25,627 bases of DNA from JBGRPZ01 sp041725955 (GCA_041725955.1 JBGRQE010000052.1:1-25627); one strand, 5' to 3'; positions 16,197 to 23,385 are shown, counted from the stretch's first letter. Numbers and translations: made by a program. The notes: a model not told the origin generated them from the sequence alone.

Positions 16197-17897
16197 TTAT
16201 TTTTTTAAAAACTTAAAACTGGATTTTTGTTTTCCTTCAAAATTAAGGCGCAGAAGATATATTCCTTTTTTCCAATCTTGAATATTTAAGTTTATTTCCT
16301 TTTCATCTGATATTAGTTTTCGCTGATATACTATTTGACCCAAACTATTTATTATCTGGATATTTGCTTTATTTTGGTATTGAAACAATTGTTTTTTAAA
16401 GTTAAATGTTGAAGAGTTTTCTGTTATTTCAATATAAGATGGCAGCTGAATTCTGATATGCTTTTCAGCAGGATTGGGGAATGCTTTTAATTCAATTGTT
16501 TCATTATTTAATTCTTTGTTTTCTTTTATCCCCACAATTGTAAAAGAGGCAGGTGAAATAATTTCATCATTTGCAGGGTGTTCGCATAAAAAGTCATATT
16601 CTCGTTTTTGAGTATAAATGGAGTCATATTCTAAATTTTGATTGAATTTATGTAGGATAAGATTTAAGTTTTCATCTAGGATATAATCGGTGGAATGTAA
16701 GAAAAGGAATTTGTTATCATGGGTTTTTAAGATGCTAGGAATAAAGTATGATAATTTAATTTCTTTTTCAACTTTACCAAGAGTATCAAATTTGCTTGCA
16801 AAACTGGTTTTTCTTTTTTCAGGATCAGTTTCTTTTCTATTATCTTTATCGGTATAATAAATAAAATGATTAATTGACTTTTTGTCTTTTAGTACATTTT
16901 TTTGTCTTTTATCATTATAAAAACCATATCCTACCATTCCAATTAAATCTTTGTGATTTAGGAAAATAAATTTACACACTCCAAAATCAACTCCTTTATG
17001 CAGTGGATAAGATTGGATTTCATTTCCTTCTAAGTCAAGTTTCACCAAGTGAGGTTCATTTGCATCTTTGTCATCATAATAACGTCTAACACCTAAATAT
17101 AAGTTCTTTCCATTTGGTGATAAACGAATACAATAGGGTTCGCTTAAATCTTTATTTTCTATACCTTTTTTCCCGATCAGAGTTCTCCAAATAATATTGG
17201 CCTCAGAGTCAAGATAGAATATTGAACTTTTTAAAAAACAATGTGGATCTTCTTTCTTTGGATAAAAGTATCCCCAAGCTGTTAATGCTAATTTCCCATC
17301 TGGAAGAATTTGTAGATCTTCGACTCCATCATTATTTACATTATTGTCCCAGTTAGGGATAAATTTATCCCAGATAAGATCGCCATATTGATCTAAATGG
17401 CAAAGGCGAATTCTGTCAAATGGGCTATCAATAGTTAAATCAAGAGTGAAAATGCAACCTCCTTTTTGATCGGAAACTATTTCATTTGAATACGACATTC
17501 TTTGTTTAAAATGAAAAATTTTAGCCCAAATTAAATCTCCGCAAGGAGATAATTTTACAATTAAAGGATCTCCGCTTTTATCTAAATATGAAGTTTGCCC
17601 ACAGGCAAAAATATTACCTTTAGTATCTTCTGTTACATCTAAAAAATATGTATCATGTTTTTCACATCCAATTCTTTTTTCCCATAAAGGAGTTCCATTG
17701 ATATCTGTTTTTAGTAAAATGGCATAGTTGGGATAGTTTGGTTTTGTTTGTGCTACGATTAAATAACCATTGTCATAAGTTTCAATTAAATGCCTAGCTG
17801 CTACAGGAGTATCTTTATAATATTCACGAATCCATTTTTCTTGTGCACATAATAATAACGGTAAAAGAAAGAAGATTAGGAAGCTTAACTTTTTCAT
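16197..17897 (-). CDS. T9SS-sorted secreted protein, paralogue of the one at 2791
   Basis: This 566-residue protein is counted from the ATG at 17897 (MKKLSFLIFF), which starts a clean signal peptide ending near LLCAQ; the longer frame from 17936 adds 13 residues without signal character. The mature N-terminus (EKWIREYYKD, then LIETYDNGYLI and KTDINGTPLWEK) matches the 2791-4509 protein position by position (KEWVREYKKG, IVETYDQAFLL, KADINGNYLWSK). Repeats of G-N-I-F-A-C-G and related units suggest a beta-propeller. The C-terminus is a type A T9SS sorting domain: AFPNPAEK, IINSLGQIVYQRK, W-K-K-G-I-Y-L-L-R-L and the final SFKFLKK. It is predicted to be secreted through type IX and surface-attached. 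The family is unnamed in my knowledge and the function unknown. Confidence 0.85.
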   Translation of the reverse strand: MKKLSFLIFFLLPLLLCAQEKWIREYYKDTPVAARHLIETYDNGYLIVAQTKPNYPNYAILLKTDINGTPLWEKRIGCEKHDTYFLDVTEDTKGNIFACGQTSYLDKSGDPLIVKLSPCGDLIWAKIFHFKQRMSYSNEIVSDQKGGCIFTLDLTIDSPFDRIRLCHLDQYGDLIWDKFIPNWDNNVNNDGVEDLQILPDGKLALTAWGYFYPKKEDPHCFLKSSIFYLDSEANIIWRTLIGKKGIENKDLSEPYCIRLSPNGKNLYLGVRRYYDDKDANEPHLVKLDLEGNEIQSYPLHKGVDFGVCKFIFLNHKDLIGMVGYGFYNDKRQKNVLKDKKSINHFIYYTDKDNRKETDPEKRKTSFASKFDTLGKVEKEIKLSYFIPSILKTHDNKFLFLHSTDYILDENLNLILHKFNQNLEYDSIYTQKREYDFLCEHPANDEIISPASFTIVGIKENKELNNETIELKAFPNPAEKHIRIQLPSYIEITENSSTFNFKKQLFQYQNKANIQIINSLGQIVYQRKLISDEKEINLNIQDWKKGIYLLRLNFEGKQKSSFKFLKK

Positions 17898-17913
17898 AAG
17901 GATAAATTGAAGA

Positions 17914-17943
17914 AAGGCTATTGGAGTGTATTCCAATAGCCTT
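17914..17943 (-). terminator. Hairpin terminator between the T9SS fragment and the T9SS gene
   Basis: A perfect 12-bp stem AAGGCTATTGGA (17914-17925) / TCCAATAGCCTT (17932-17943) has a 6-nt loop. It is 13 bp beyond the stop of the fragment ending at 17957 and followed on the minus strand by TTCTTCAATTT. It lies just upstream of the T9SS gene start at 17897. Confidence 0.7.
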
Positions 17944-17956
17944 GGTTATTGTTTTG

Positions 17957-18448
17957 TTATCTGATTACGATTATCTTTTTACTTGCAATTATAGATTTGC
18001 CATCCAATATTTTAATTATATATATTCCAGGATTGAAATCTTGTGTATTAATGGTATGTGAATTGGTTGAAATTACTTTGTTATAAGTAATTTGCCCCTG
18101 GGTGTCAATTACGAAGATGTTTAATTCTTTGCCATTGTTGTTTAAATTAATAGTGCAATTTTCTTTTGCAGGATTTGGACTAATGTTTTTAATAATATTC
18201 TCTTTTTGAACTTCATTTACTTTAGTGCTTGTGGTTTCAATAAAAGAGTCGTTTTCTAGTGCCGAAACAGGAATTCTTTTGAATCCTTCACTTGGTACTA
18301 TATACAATTCTACGAGCATTGAAGTCGCTTCTTGTCCAATAAAATCTTTTTCATACAATAAATTATTTAAGCAATCTTTATGTATATAAAATAAAGATTG
18401 GAATTTAGGTCTGTATTGCAAATGTAGATGTTGAAATTGAAAAAACAA
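17957..18448 (-). pseudogene. C-terminal remnant of a T9SS-sorted protein
   Basis: An open frame encodes about 163 residues whose last 80 form a type A T9SS sorting domain (ISPNPAKENC, FVIDTQGQITYNK, F-N-P-G-I-Y-I-I-K-I and the end KKIIVIR). The frame has no signal peptide. Its only long start is a TTG at 18448; upstream it is closed by an in-frame stop near 18467, and the first internal ATG (about 18319, MLVELYIVPSEGF) gives only 120 residues, also without a signal. A T9SS sorting domain without an export signal cannot work, so I read this as the 3' end of a larger secreted protein gene whose front part has been lost. It keeps its own terminator. An alternative is a frameshift or an unusual start, but no upstream frame continues the protein convincingly. 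Confidence 0.6.
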
Positions 18449-18513
18449 AAGAATATAGATGTTATTTTAAAAAATATAGTTTGAGATATTGTTGGAGTGT
18501 ACATAAAAACAAA

Positions 18514-18543
18514 AAAAGACTGTCGGGCGAATGACAGTCTTTT
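18514..18543. terminator. Strong bidirectional terminator hairpin
   Basis: A perfect 11-bp stem AAAAGACTGTC (18514-18524) / GACAGTCTTTT (18533-18543) has loop GGGCGAAT. It is followed by a T-tract on both strands (TTTTATTTA on plus, TTTTTTTGTTTTT on minus). No recognised gene ends here: the htpG hairpin lies about 210 bp upstream on the minus strand. Confidence 0.85.
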
Positions 18544-18751
18544 ATTTACTTGAAAAGAGTAAAAGTTCTAACGATAGGCAAGATATTGGGTTAAACAATA
18601 TGAGCGATCTCTATTTCTAAAAAGTTAATTTACTAAGTTGTAATGAGCGTTACTTGACATAAATAAACTTGAAAGAACGAAAATAGCTCACTTCCTCTTC
18701 GAAATCAATATTAAGCATTTTTTTTTAAATAGAGGGATAAATTGATAAAAA

Positions 18752-18821
18752 AAATACGAATCGCTTTTAGTGAGATTATTTCTTATAAAAGAAATGTAAT
18801 CATAAAAAGCAATTCGTATTT
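18752..18821 (-). terminator. Long imperfect hairpin, probable htpG terminator
   Basis: The arms AAATACGAATCGCTTTT (18752-18768) and AAAAAGCAATTCGTATTT (18804-18821) pair with one mismatch that becomes G-U in RNA, and pairing continues inward with small bulges (GATTATTTCTT against AAGAAATGTAATC). On the minus strand it ends in TATTTTTTTTATC, a good U-tract. It lies about 100 bp past the htpG stop. Its length of about 70 bp is more than a simple terminator needs. Confidence 0.65.
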
Positions 18822-18924
18822 AATTAAGTATTAAAACTGGCTTACTATATAGCTTTTTCAGAAAACCTGAAGTAGTTATATTTTTATGTAACTAGTTTTA
18901 TTACTATATGTTATTTCTTTAGAA

Positions 18925-20820
18925 TTAAACCTGATCCATGTTTCTTTTTATAAAGTTGGTAAGGTCTTCTCCTTTCAATAAGTTTTGTGAAAGCTTAGCT
19001 AAGTCAAAGATATGCTTAATAGTTTGCTTCTGAGTTTCTTCATTATCTTCATTAAGTATTTTCTCGCAAATCGGACTGTTTGAGTTAATGATTAACTGAA
19101 AACTTTCTGGCATATTACCAAAGCCCATACCTCCACTAAGGGCATTCATATCTTTCATACGACGCATAAACTCAGGACGCATAATTTGCATAGGCATTTC
19201 GTTTTCGCCAAGGTTTGCAAATTCTACCATAAAGGATTTGTCTTCGATATTATTTTCAATAATACCTTTTAGGCTTTCCTTTTGACTATCGTCGAGTTTT
19301 GAAATATTATCCAAATCCTTTTCGATCAACTTATCAATAGTATTAGAATCTACTCTTGCGAATCGAGTATTTTCTAACTTTTGTTCTAATGTATTGATTA
19401 AGTGACTATCCAATACGTTGTTCATTAGAAGAACATCATATCCACGTTCGCGGGCAATTTGGATAAAGCTATGTTGCTCATCAACATTGTTTGTGTAAAG
19501 GTAGATAACTTGGTTGTTTTTATCTTTTTGAAGATCTTCAGTATGCTTTTTATACTCTTCAATGGTGAAGTATTGGCCTTCAGTATTTTTGAATAGATAG
19601 AATTTCTTTGCACGATCGAAGAATTTTTCTTCAGTACACATTCCATAGTCAATAAATACACGGATATCATCCCATTTCTTTTCGAAAGCTTCACGATCTT
19701 TCTTGAAAAGTTCTTCCAATTTATCAGAAACTTTTTTCATTATATAGCCAGAAATCTTCTTTACATTGCTATCGCTCTGTAAGTATGATCGGCTAACATT
19801 TAATGGAATATCTGGGCTGTCTATTACACCGTGAAGAAGAGTTAGGAATTGAGGCACAATACCTTCAACGCTGTCGGTAACAAATACTTGATTACAGTAA
19901 AGCTGAATTTTATTCTTCTGAACTTCAATATTGTTATTCACCTTAGGGAAGTAAAGAATACCAGTTAAATTAAATGGATAATCAACATTAAGGTGAATAT
20001 GGAACAATGGTTCTTCAAAGGTCATTGGGTAAAGCTCGCGATAGAAGCTTTTATAATTTTCATCCTTACAGTCTGCAGGAGTTTTTTTCCATAGAGGGAA
20101 AGGATTGTTTATAATTCTTTCGCGTTCTTTTTCAATTTGCTTAGGATTGCCATTCTCATCCTTTTCATTCTCATCGTTTTCGTAGTATTTCTCTTTGCCA
20201 AAACGAATCTGAACAGGAAGGAAGCTGCAATATTTCTTTAGAAGTTCAAGAACATTTTGCTCTTCAAGGAAGTTTACATTTTCTTCATCTATATGCATGG
20301 TAACTTTAGTGCCTCTTTCCTCGAGTTCAATCTCTTCAAGACTATACTCAGGGCTACCATCGCATTCCCACTTACTTGCCTTATTATCTTCAGTTTTAAA
20401 GGACTTAGTTTCAAGATTTACCTTATCAGAAACCATAAATGCTGAATAAAAACCAAGTCCGAAATGACCAATAATAGCATTGGATTCAGCTTCAGTTTTG
20501 GTTTTGAATTTTTCCACAAATTCCTCGGCACTTGAAAAAGCAATTTGATTTATATATTTTTCAACTTCGTCCTTTGTCATTCCTATACCACGGTCACGAA
20601 CACTCAAAGTTTTAGCTTCTTTATCAAGTACGATATCGATAGTTAAATCGCCAAGCTCACCTTTAAATTCTCCGGTAGAAGCTAAGGTTTTCAATTTTTG
20701 AGTAGCATCTACAGCATTAGATACAATTTCGCGTAAGAAGATCTCGTGATCGGAATATAAGAACTTCTTTATAATTGGGAATATATTTTCTGTTTGGACG
20801 TTTATTTTACCTTTATGCAT
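18925..20820 (-). CDS. htpG: Molecular chaperone HtpG (Hsp90 family)
   Basis: This 631-residue ATP-dependent cytoplasmic chaperone is counted from the ATG at 20820 (MHKGKINVQTENIF), the usual Bacteroidota HtpG start; a frame from 20841 adds seven residues. The N-terminal GHKL ATPase domain shows FLREIVSNAVDATQKL (catalytic Glu and Mg-binding Asn), DRGIGMT, and IGHFGLGFYSAFMVSDKV (ATP lid). The middle domain includes LYFPKVN, LYCNQVFVTDS and the catalytic-loop-like SRSYLQSD. The C-terminal dimerisation domain is somewhat short, ending NLLKGEDLTNFIKRNMDQV. An acidic/Lys linker (ENDENEKDENGNPKQIEKE) lies at about 225-245. asnA lies 92 bp upstream on the same strand without a visible terminator between them, so some co-transcription is possible. 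Confidence 0.96.
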   Translation of the reverse strand: MHKGKINVQTENIFPIIKKFLYSDHEIFLREIVSNAVDATQKLKTLASTGEFKGELGDLTIDIVLDKEAKTLSVRDRGIGMTKDEVEKYINQIAFSSAEEFVEKFKTKTEAESNAIIGHFGLGFYSAFMVSDKVNLETKSFKTEDNKASKWECDGSPEYSLEEIELEERGTKVTMHIDEENVNFLEEQNVLELLKKYCSFLPVQIRFGKEKYYENDENEKDENGNPKQIEKERERIINNPFPLWKKTPADCKDENYKSFYRELYPMTFEEPLFHIHLNVDYPFNLTGILYFPKVNNNIEVQKNKIQLYCNQVFVTDSVEGIVPQFLTLLHGVIDSPDIPLNVSRSYLQSDSNVKKISGYIMKKVSDKLEELFKKDREAFEKKWDDIRVFIDYGMCTEEKFFDRAKKFYLFKNTEGQYFTIEEYKKHTEDLQKDKNNQVIYLYTNNVDEQHSFIQIARERGYDVLLMNNVLDSHLINTLEQKLENTRFARVDSNTIDKLIEKDLDNISKLDDSQKESLKGIIENNIEDKSFMVEFANLGENEMPMQIMRPEFMRRMKDMNALSGGMGFGNMPESFQLIINSNSPICEKILNEDNEETQKQTIKHIFDLAKLSQNLLKGEDLTNFIKRNMDQV

Positions 20821-20912
20821 ATCTATATTGCTTTTTATCATTTTTGCATGGACAAATCAAAGGTTGTGCCAATGCTGTGGCTTGTCAAAATGTCAGTTTT
20901 TCTTTGCCATTT

Positions 20913-21932
20913 TTATAACAAAGCAATATTATCTTTACTACATTTCTCAATCATTTCGCCGGGCCAAATACTCGCTTGCACTTCTCCGATATGCACTTTT
21001 TGTAGGAAAAACATACATAATCTAGACTGTCCAATTCCTCCTCCAATGGTTAGGGGAAGCTGATTTTGCATTATTGCTTTTTGGAAAGGCAATTCAAGGC
21101 GTTCTGTATCTCCGCTTATTTTTGCCTGTGCCAGAAGACTTTCCTGATCAACACGAATACCCATAGATGAGATTTCAAATGCACAATCGAGTAGAGGATG
21201 GTAAAATATTATATCTCCGTTTAAGCTCCAATCGTCATAATCGCAAGCACGACCGTCATGTTTTTCACCACTTTTTAGGTTATTTCCAATTCCTTGAATA
21301 AAGACAGCTTTCTTTTCGCGTAGTATGAGATTTTCTCTTTCTTTAGCTGTTTTATCAGGATATTTATCTTCAAGCTCTTGGGCTGTGACAAAATGAATTT
21401 CCTCTGGCAGCCAAGGTGAAAACTGAGGGAATTTTGCTTGTACTGCATTTTGTAATTTCAAAAAAGCACTATAAATAGAAAGAACTGTTGTTCTTAAATA
21501 ATTTATATTTCTGTTTTGTCTGCCAATTACTTTTTCCCAATCCCATTGATCGACATATAATGAATGTAAGTTGTCAAAACATTCATCGGGTCTTATAGCA
21601 TTCATGTCGGTATATAAACCTTCATTTTCTTTGATCTTATAGCGTGCTAGGGCTAATCTTTTCCATTTGGCCAGAGATTGAACTACTTCGGCTTTTTTAT
21701 TTTCGAAGTTCTTAACATTAAACGAAACAGGTTTTTCTATTCCGTTCAAATTATCATTTAATCCAGTTTCCGGGAAAACAAATAATGGAGCCGATACACG
21801 TTTTAAATTTAATGCTTTAGAAAGGTATCCTTGGAATTCAAATTTTATCCACTTAATGGCTTCTTCGGTATCTAATAGATCAAGCTTAGGGTGATAGTCG
21901 CTCGGACAAATCAAACGATAATTTGATTGCAT
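20913..21932 (-). CDS. asnA: Aspartate-ammonia ligase (ammonia-dependent asparagine synthetase A)
   Basis: This 339-residue cytoplasmic enzyme makes asparagine from aspartate, ammonia and ATP, with AMP and PPi as products. It belongs to the class II aminoacyl-tRNA-synthetase-like fold. Matching segments run in order: FPETGLNDNLNGIEKPVSF near the N-terminus, KWKRLALARYKI, MNAIRPDE and YVDQWDWEKVI, ISSMGIRVDQESLLAQ, and the C-terminal motif 3-like GGGIGQSRLCMFFL followed by HIGEVQASIWP. Length is normal for AsnA (about 330 in enterobacteria). The start MQSNYRLICPSDYHPKL is ordinary. It lies upstream of htpG and downstream of the terminator of the nearest peptide gene; a good consensus promoter upstream is not visible. 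Confidence 0.96.
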   Translation of the reverse strand: MQSNYRLICPSDYHPKLDLLDTEEAIKWIKFEFQGYLSKALNLKRVSAPLFVFPETGLNDNLNGIEKPVSFNVKNFENKKAEVVQSLAKWKRLALARYKIKENEGLYTDMNAIRPDECFDNLHSLYVDQWDWEKVIGRQNRNINYLRTTVLSIYSAFLKLQNAVQAKFPQFSPWLPEEIHFVTAQELEDKYPDKTAKERENLILREKKAVFIQGIGNNLKSGEKHDGRACDYDDWSLNGDIIFYHPLLDCAFEISSMGIRVDQESLLAQAKISGDTERLELPFQKAIMQNQLPLTIGGGIGQSRLCMFFLQKVHIGEVQASIWPGEMIEKCSKDNIALL

Positions 21933-22070
21933 AATTAAATAAGTTTAAAAGTTTAGTAAGAGTCTTAGGAAGTTTCTTTTGTAAACCTATTTTAGAAATA
22001 AAAATTGTTATTTGATCATTATTAAGCTAAAATTAACAATGGAGATTATATGAAGGTCGAAAAATTGGAA

Positions 22071-22112
22071 ACGGCCAGTGGAAAGAGATATTTTGATCTT
22101 CACACTGACCGT
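22071..22112 (-). terminator. Terminator of the first RiPP-like precursor gene
   Basis: The arms ACGGCCAGTG (22071-22080) and CACTGACCGT (22103-22112) pair over 10 bp with one mismatch that becomes G-U in RNA. On the minus strand it is followed by TTCCAATTTTTCG. It lies about 35 bp past the stop of the peptide gene at 22147. The remainder of 21933-22070, upstream of asnA, shows nothing else I can support. Confidence 0.65.
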
Positions 22113-22146
22113 TAGCAATTATATTTGACTGTTTTGCAGATTGTTG

Positions 22147-22329
22147 TTAATGAGAGGTGCATCCTGGCTGCAAAGCAGCAGAAACCAAACAAGTCCATGC
22201 ATTACCAAAAATACTTAAGGCAATGTCACAACCTAAACCACTTTTTTGATTCTCTTTAGAAGAAAAATGTATTGAAGAAACTCTTTCTTTATGAAGACAG
22301 AGTTTTGAATTCATCTTTTTAGATTCCAT
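22147..22329 (-). CDS. RiPP-like precursor peptide A (lanthipeptide-like)
   Basis: This 60-residue peptide is the most diverged of three tandem paralogues. The leader (1-29) starts MESKKMNSKL and contains L-C-L-H-K-E-R-V-S, the same K-x-x-K-[LI]-x-L-x-K-E-R-[VI]-S frame as its sisters. The core (30-60) contains SGLGC, DIALSIFGNAWTC and LVSAALQPGCTSH. Three Ser/Cys pairs are seen: S30-C34, S39-C47 and S50-C57, then T58, S59, H60. The alternating Ser...Cys order suits lanthionine rings, and the L-x-L-x-K-E leader resembles Bacteroidota class I lanthipeptide leaders; both points are inference. A Cys (C11) occurs in the leader, unlike the sisters. It has its own downstream terminator. No modification enzyme is adjacent. 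An ordinary Cys-rich small protein is the alternative. Confidence 0.78.
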   Translation of the reverse strand: MESKKMNSKLCLHKERVSSIHFSSKENQKSGLGCDIALSIFGNAWTCLVSAALQPGCTSH

Positions 22330-22483
22330 TTTGTTTTTTGTTATAAAACACTCTAGATAATTATAAAAGTCAAGAAACCATCAAATAGGAAGAATATCAA
22401 TCTCTTTGTAAAATAAGTTGAGAGTCTGAGGAAGTTTATATGAAAATAAGGAAGGAGTAGTGCAATTTCTGAAATATTGAATT

Positions 22484-22528
22484 AAAAGAGCTGGCTTAAA
22501 AGTGAATTTATTTTAAGCCTTCTCTTTT
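22484..22528 (-). terminator. Terminator of precursor gene B
   Basis: A two-part stem: AAAAGAG (22484-22490) with CTCTTTT (22522-22528), and inside it GGCTTAAAA (22493-22501) with TTTTAAGCC (22511-22519), separated by a small internal loop. It begins 8 bp past the stop of gene B. The outer arm doubles as the U-tract on the minus strand. Confidence 0.85.
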
Positions 22529-22535
22529 GGTTTTT

Positions 22536-22712
22536 TTAGTGGGTACAATGAGGAATCAGAGCCGATATAACGCAACTAACACCATTCCCTAAAACGCTCA
22601 CTGCAATTACACAGTCGCGACCACTACGATTATTATTCAAATTTCCTAGCTTTAAATTGGAGATTCTTTCTTTGCTTAAAGAAAGTTTATCTGTCATTTT
22701 TATTGACTTCAT
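22536..22712 (-). CDS. RiPP-like precursor peptide B (lanthipeptide-like)
   Basis: This 58-residue peptide is read directly from the minus strand. The leader (1-29) starts MKSIKMTDKL and includes S-L-S-K-E-R-I-S-N-L-K-L, close to peptide C. The core (30-58) has SGRDC, VIAVSVLGNGVSC and VISALIPHCTH. The Ser/Cys pairs are S30-C34, S39-C47 and S50-C56, followed by T57 and H58. Compared with A and C, the leader frame, the three pairs, the Gly three after the second core Ser (G42) and the final Cys-Thr...His are kept while loop residues change, which is the pattern of a precursor family under selection. The 5' leader carries AGAATTAGCCAGCT, nearly identical before gene C, and a 37-bp shared block lies further upstream. 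No partner enzymes are nearby. Confidence 0.82.
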   Translation of the reverse strand: MKSIKMTDKLSLSKERISNLKLGNLNNNRSGRDCVIAVSVLGNGVSCVISALIPHCTH

Positions 22713-23069
22713 AGCTTTTGTTTTTTAGAATTAGCCAGCTGTTGGCAGAATGTTATCTGTCAATAGAAGAACAAAATGGATTATAATTTTAGTGTGTTAA
22801 AAAAGTGTAAAGGATTTCTTTATTGTTTTTTGTTCGTAAATAAAAAAGAATTTGCTTTTTATGCAGGTGTTGATATTACTCAATGTAAGAAGAACTGTTG
22901 TGTGTTAATTGTATGTATGTTAGGGTTTGGGCTTTTAAGATCATTTAAGTTTGGTATATTGAAATTTTAGGGAATAATATATTTTCCAATTTCAGTGAAT
23001 CATAGATTTAAGGTTGTGATTTGTTGTTTGTATGGGCGTTGAGTTGAATGAATTGTTTCAAGAATAATA
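22713..23069. other. Intergenic region between precursor genes B and C
   Basis: About 360 bp contain the 5' leader of gene B, the shared 37-bp block at 22769-22805 and, further on, AT-rich sequence. An open frame on the plus strand at 22776-22970 overlaps the promoter block, has no relatives here and is not accepted as a gene. Confidence 0.6.
22769..22805 (-). promoter_or_regulatory. Conserved 37-bp upstream block of precursor gene B
   Basis: This 37-bp block matches 23406-23442 upstream of gene C at 32 of 37 positions without gaps, including an identical stretch TTTAGTGTGTTAAAAAAG (plus-strand sense) and an identical GAACAAAA end. It lies 56 bp upstream of the gene B start codon. On the minus strand it ends with TTTTGTTC, which could supply a -33 TTTG; a matching -7 box is poor for gene B. 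It may be promoter plus operator. Confidence 0.6.
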
Positions 23070-23115
23070 AGGCATTTGCTCTTTTTTTATGAGAAGGAAA
23101 AAAAGAGCAAAGCCT
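23070..23115 (-). terminator. Terminator of precursor gene C
   Basis: The arms AGGCATTTGCTCTTTTTTT (23070-23088) and AAAAAAAGAGCAAAGCCT (23098-23115) pair almost completely with one single-base bulge. It lies 14 bp past the stop of gene C. The minus-strand tail is TTATTATTC. Confidence 0.85.
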
Positions 23116-23128
23116 ATATCTTCTTCTT

Positions 23129-23308
23129 TTAATGTGTGCATCCATTTATATGAACTGATGCTACACAACCTGCTATGGTTCCGAAAATACTTAAAGCGAT
23201 TAAGCATCCGTCACCACTTTTGTTTTTTCCGTTTGAGGCTTCTAATTTTAAGTGAGAAACTCTTTCTTTATTTAAAGAGATTTTCTCTTGCATTTTTACT
23301 GATTTCAT
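23129..23308 (-). CDS. RiPP-like precursor peptide C (lanthipeptide-like)
   Basis: This 59-residue peptide is read directly from the minus strand. The leader (1-30) starts MKSVKMQEKI and includes S-L-N-K-E-R-V-S-H-L-K-L. The core (31-59) has SGDGC, LIALSIFGTIAGC and VASVHINGCTH. The pairs are S31-C35, S40-C48 and S51-C57, then T58 and H59. It is the first of the three in the direction of transcription, with the longest upstream region: the AGAATTAGTCAGCT leader motif, a GC-rich palindrome and the 37-bp block. A hydrophobic core with invariant Ser/Cys order suggests thioether rings or disulfides. Class I lanthipeptide-like is my best guess; the leader type and lack of a double-Gly site argue against a class II precursor. 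Function (antimicrobial, signalling or other) is unknown. Confidence 0.82.
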   Translation of the reverse strand: MKSVKMQEKISLNKERVSHLKLEASNGKNKSGDGCLIALSIFGTIAGCVASVHINGCTH

Positions 23309-23385
23309 AACTGTGTTTTTTTAGAATTAGTCAGCTACTATTGAATATTATATATATTGTAAATGAGTCAGCAGATACGTCAACT

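Larger units (their letters stand above)
18467..18924. other. Gene-free interval between htpG and the T9SS fragment
   Basis: About 460 bp without a supportable gene. It holds two strong hairpins (18514-18543 and 18752-18821) and an AT-rich stretch of about 200 bp between them. A 22-codon minus-strand ORF near 18653-18721 (starting MLNIDFEEE, ending FKFIYVK) is too short to call. The stretch between the hairpins could be a decayed gene or a small RNA. Confidence 0.5.

Noticed and set aside
18653..18721. 22-codon minus-strand ORF ending FKFIYVK
   Set aside because: Too short to support; its resemblance to a T9SS tail may be chance.
19425..19694. Minus-strand 89-residue ORF inside htpG
   Set aside because: Out-of-frame shadow of htpG on the same strand; no independent start or family.
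20794..21063. Plus-strand ORFs over the htpG/asnA junction
   Set aside because: They are antisense to the well-identified C-terminus of AsnA and the htpG start.
22776..22970. Plus-strand 64-residue ORF between precursor genes B and C
   Set aside because: It overlaps the conserved promoter block and has no start signal and no similarity to anything in the window; probably chance.
22147..23308. Peptides read as double-glycine (class II) bacteriocin precursors
   Set aside because: None has a Gly-Gly or Gly-Ala processing site at the leader/core border; the leader pattern is of the Lys-Glu-Arg type instead.
23089..23310. Plus-strand 73-residue ORF over precursor gene C
   Set aside because: It is the antisense shadow of gene C, which has paralogues and a terminator; the plus frame has neither.
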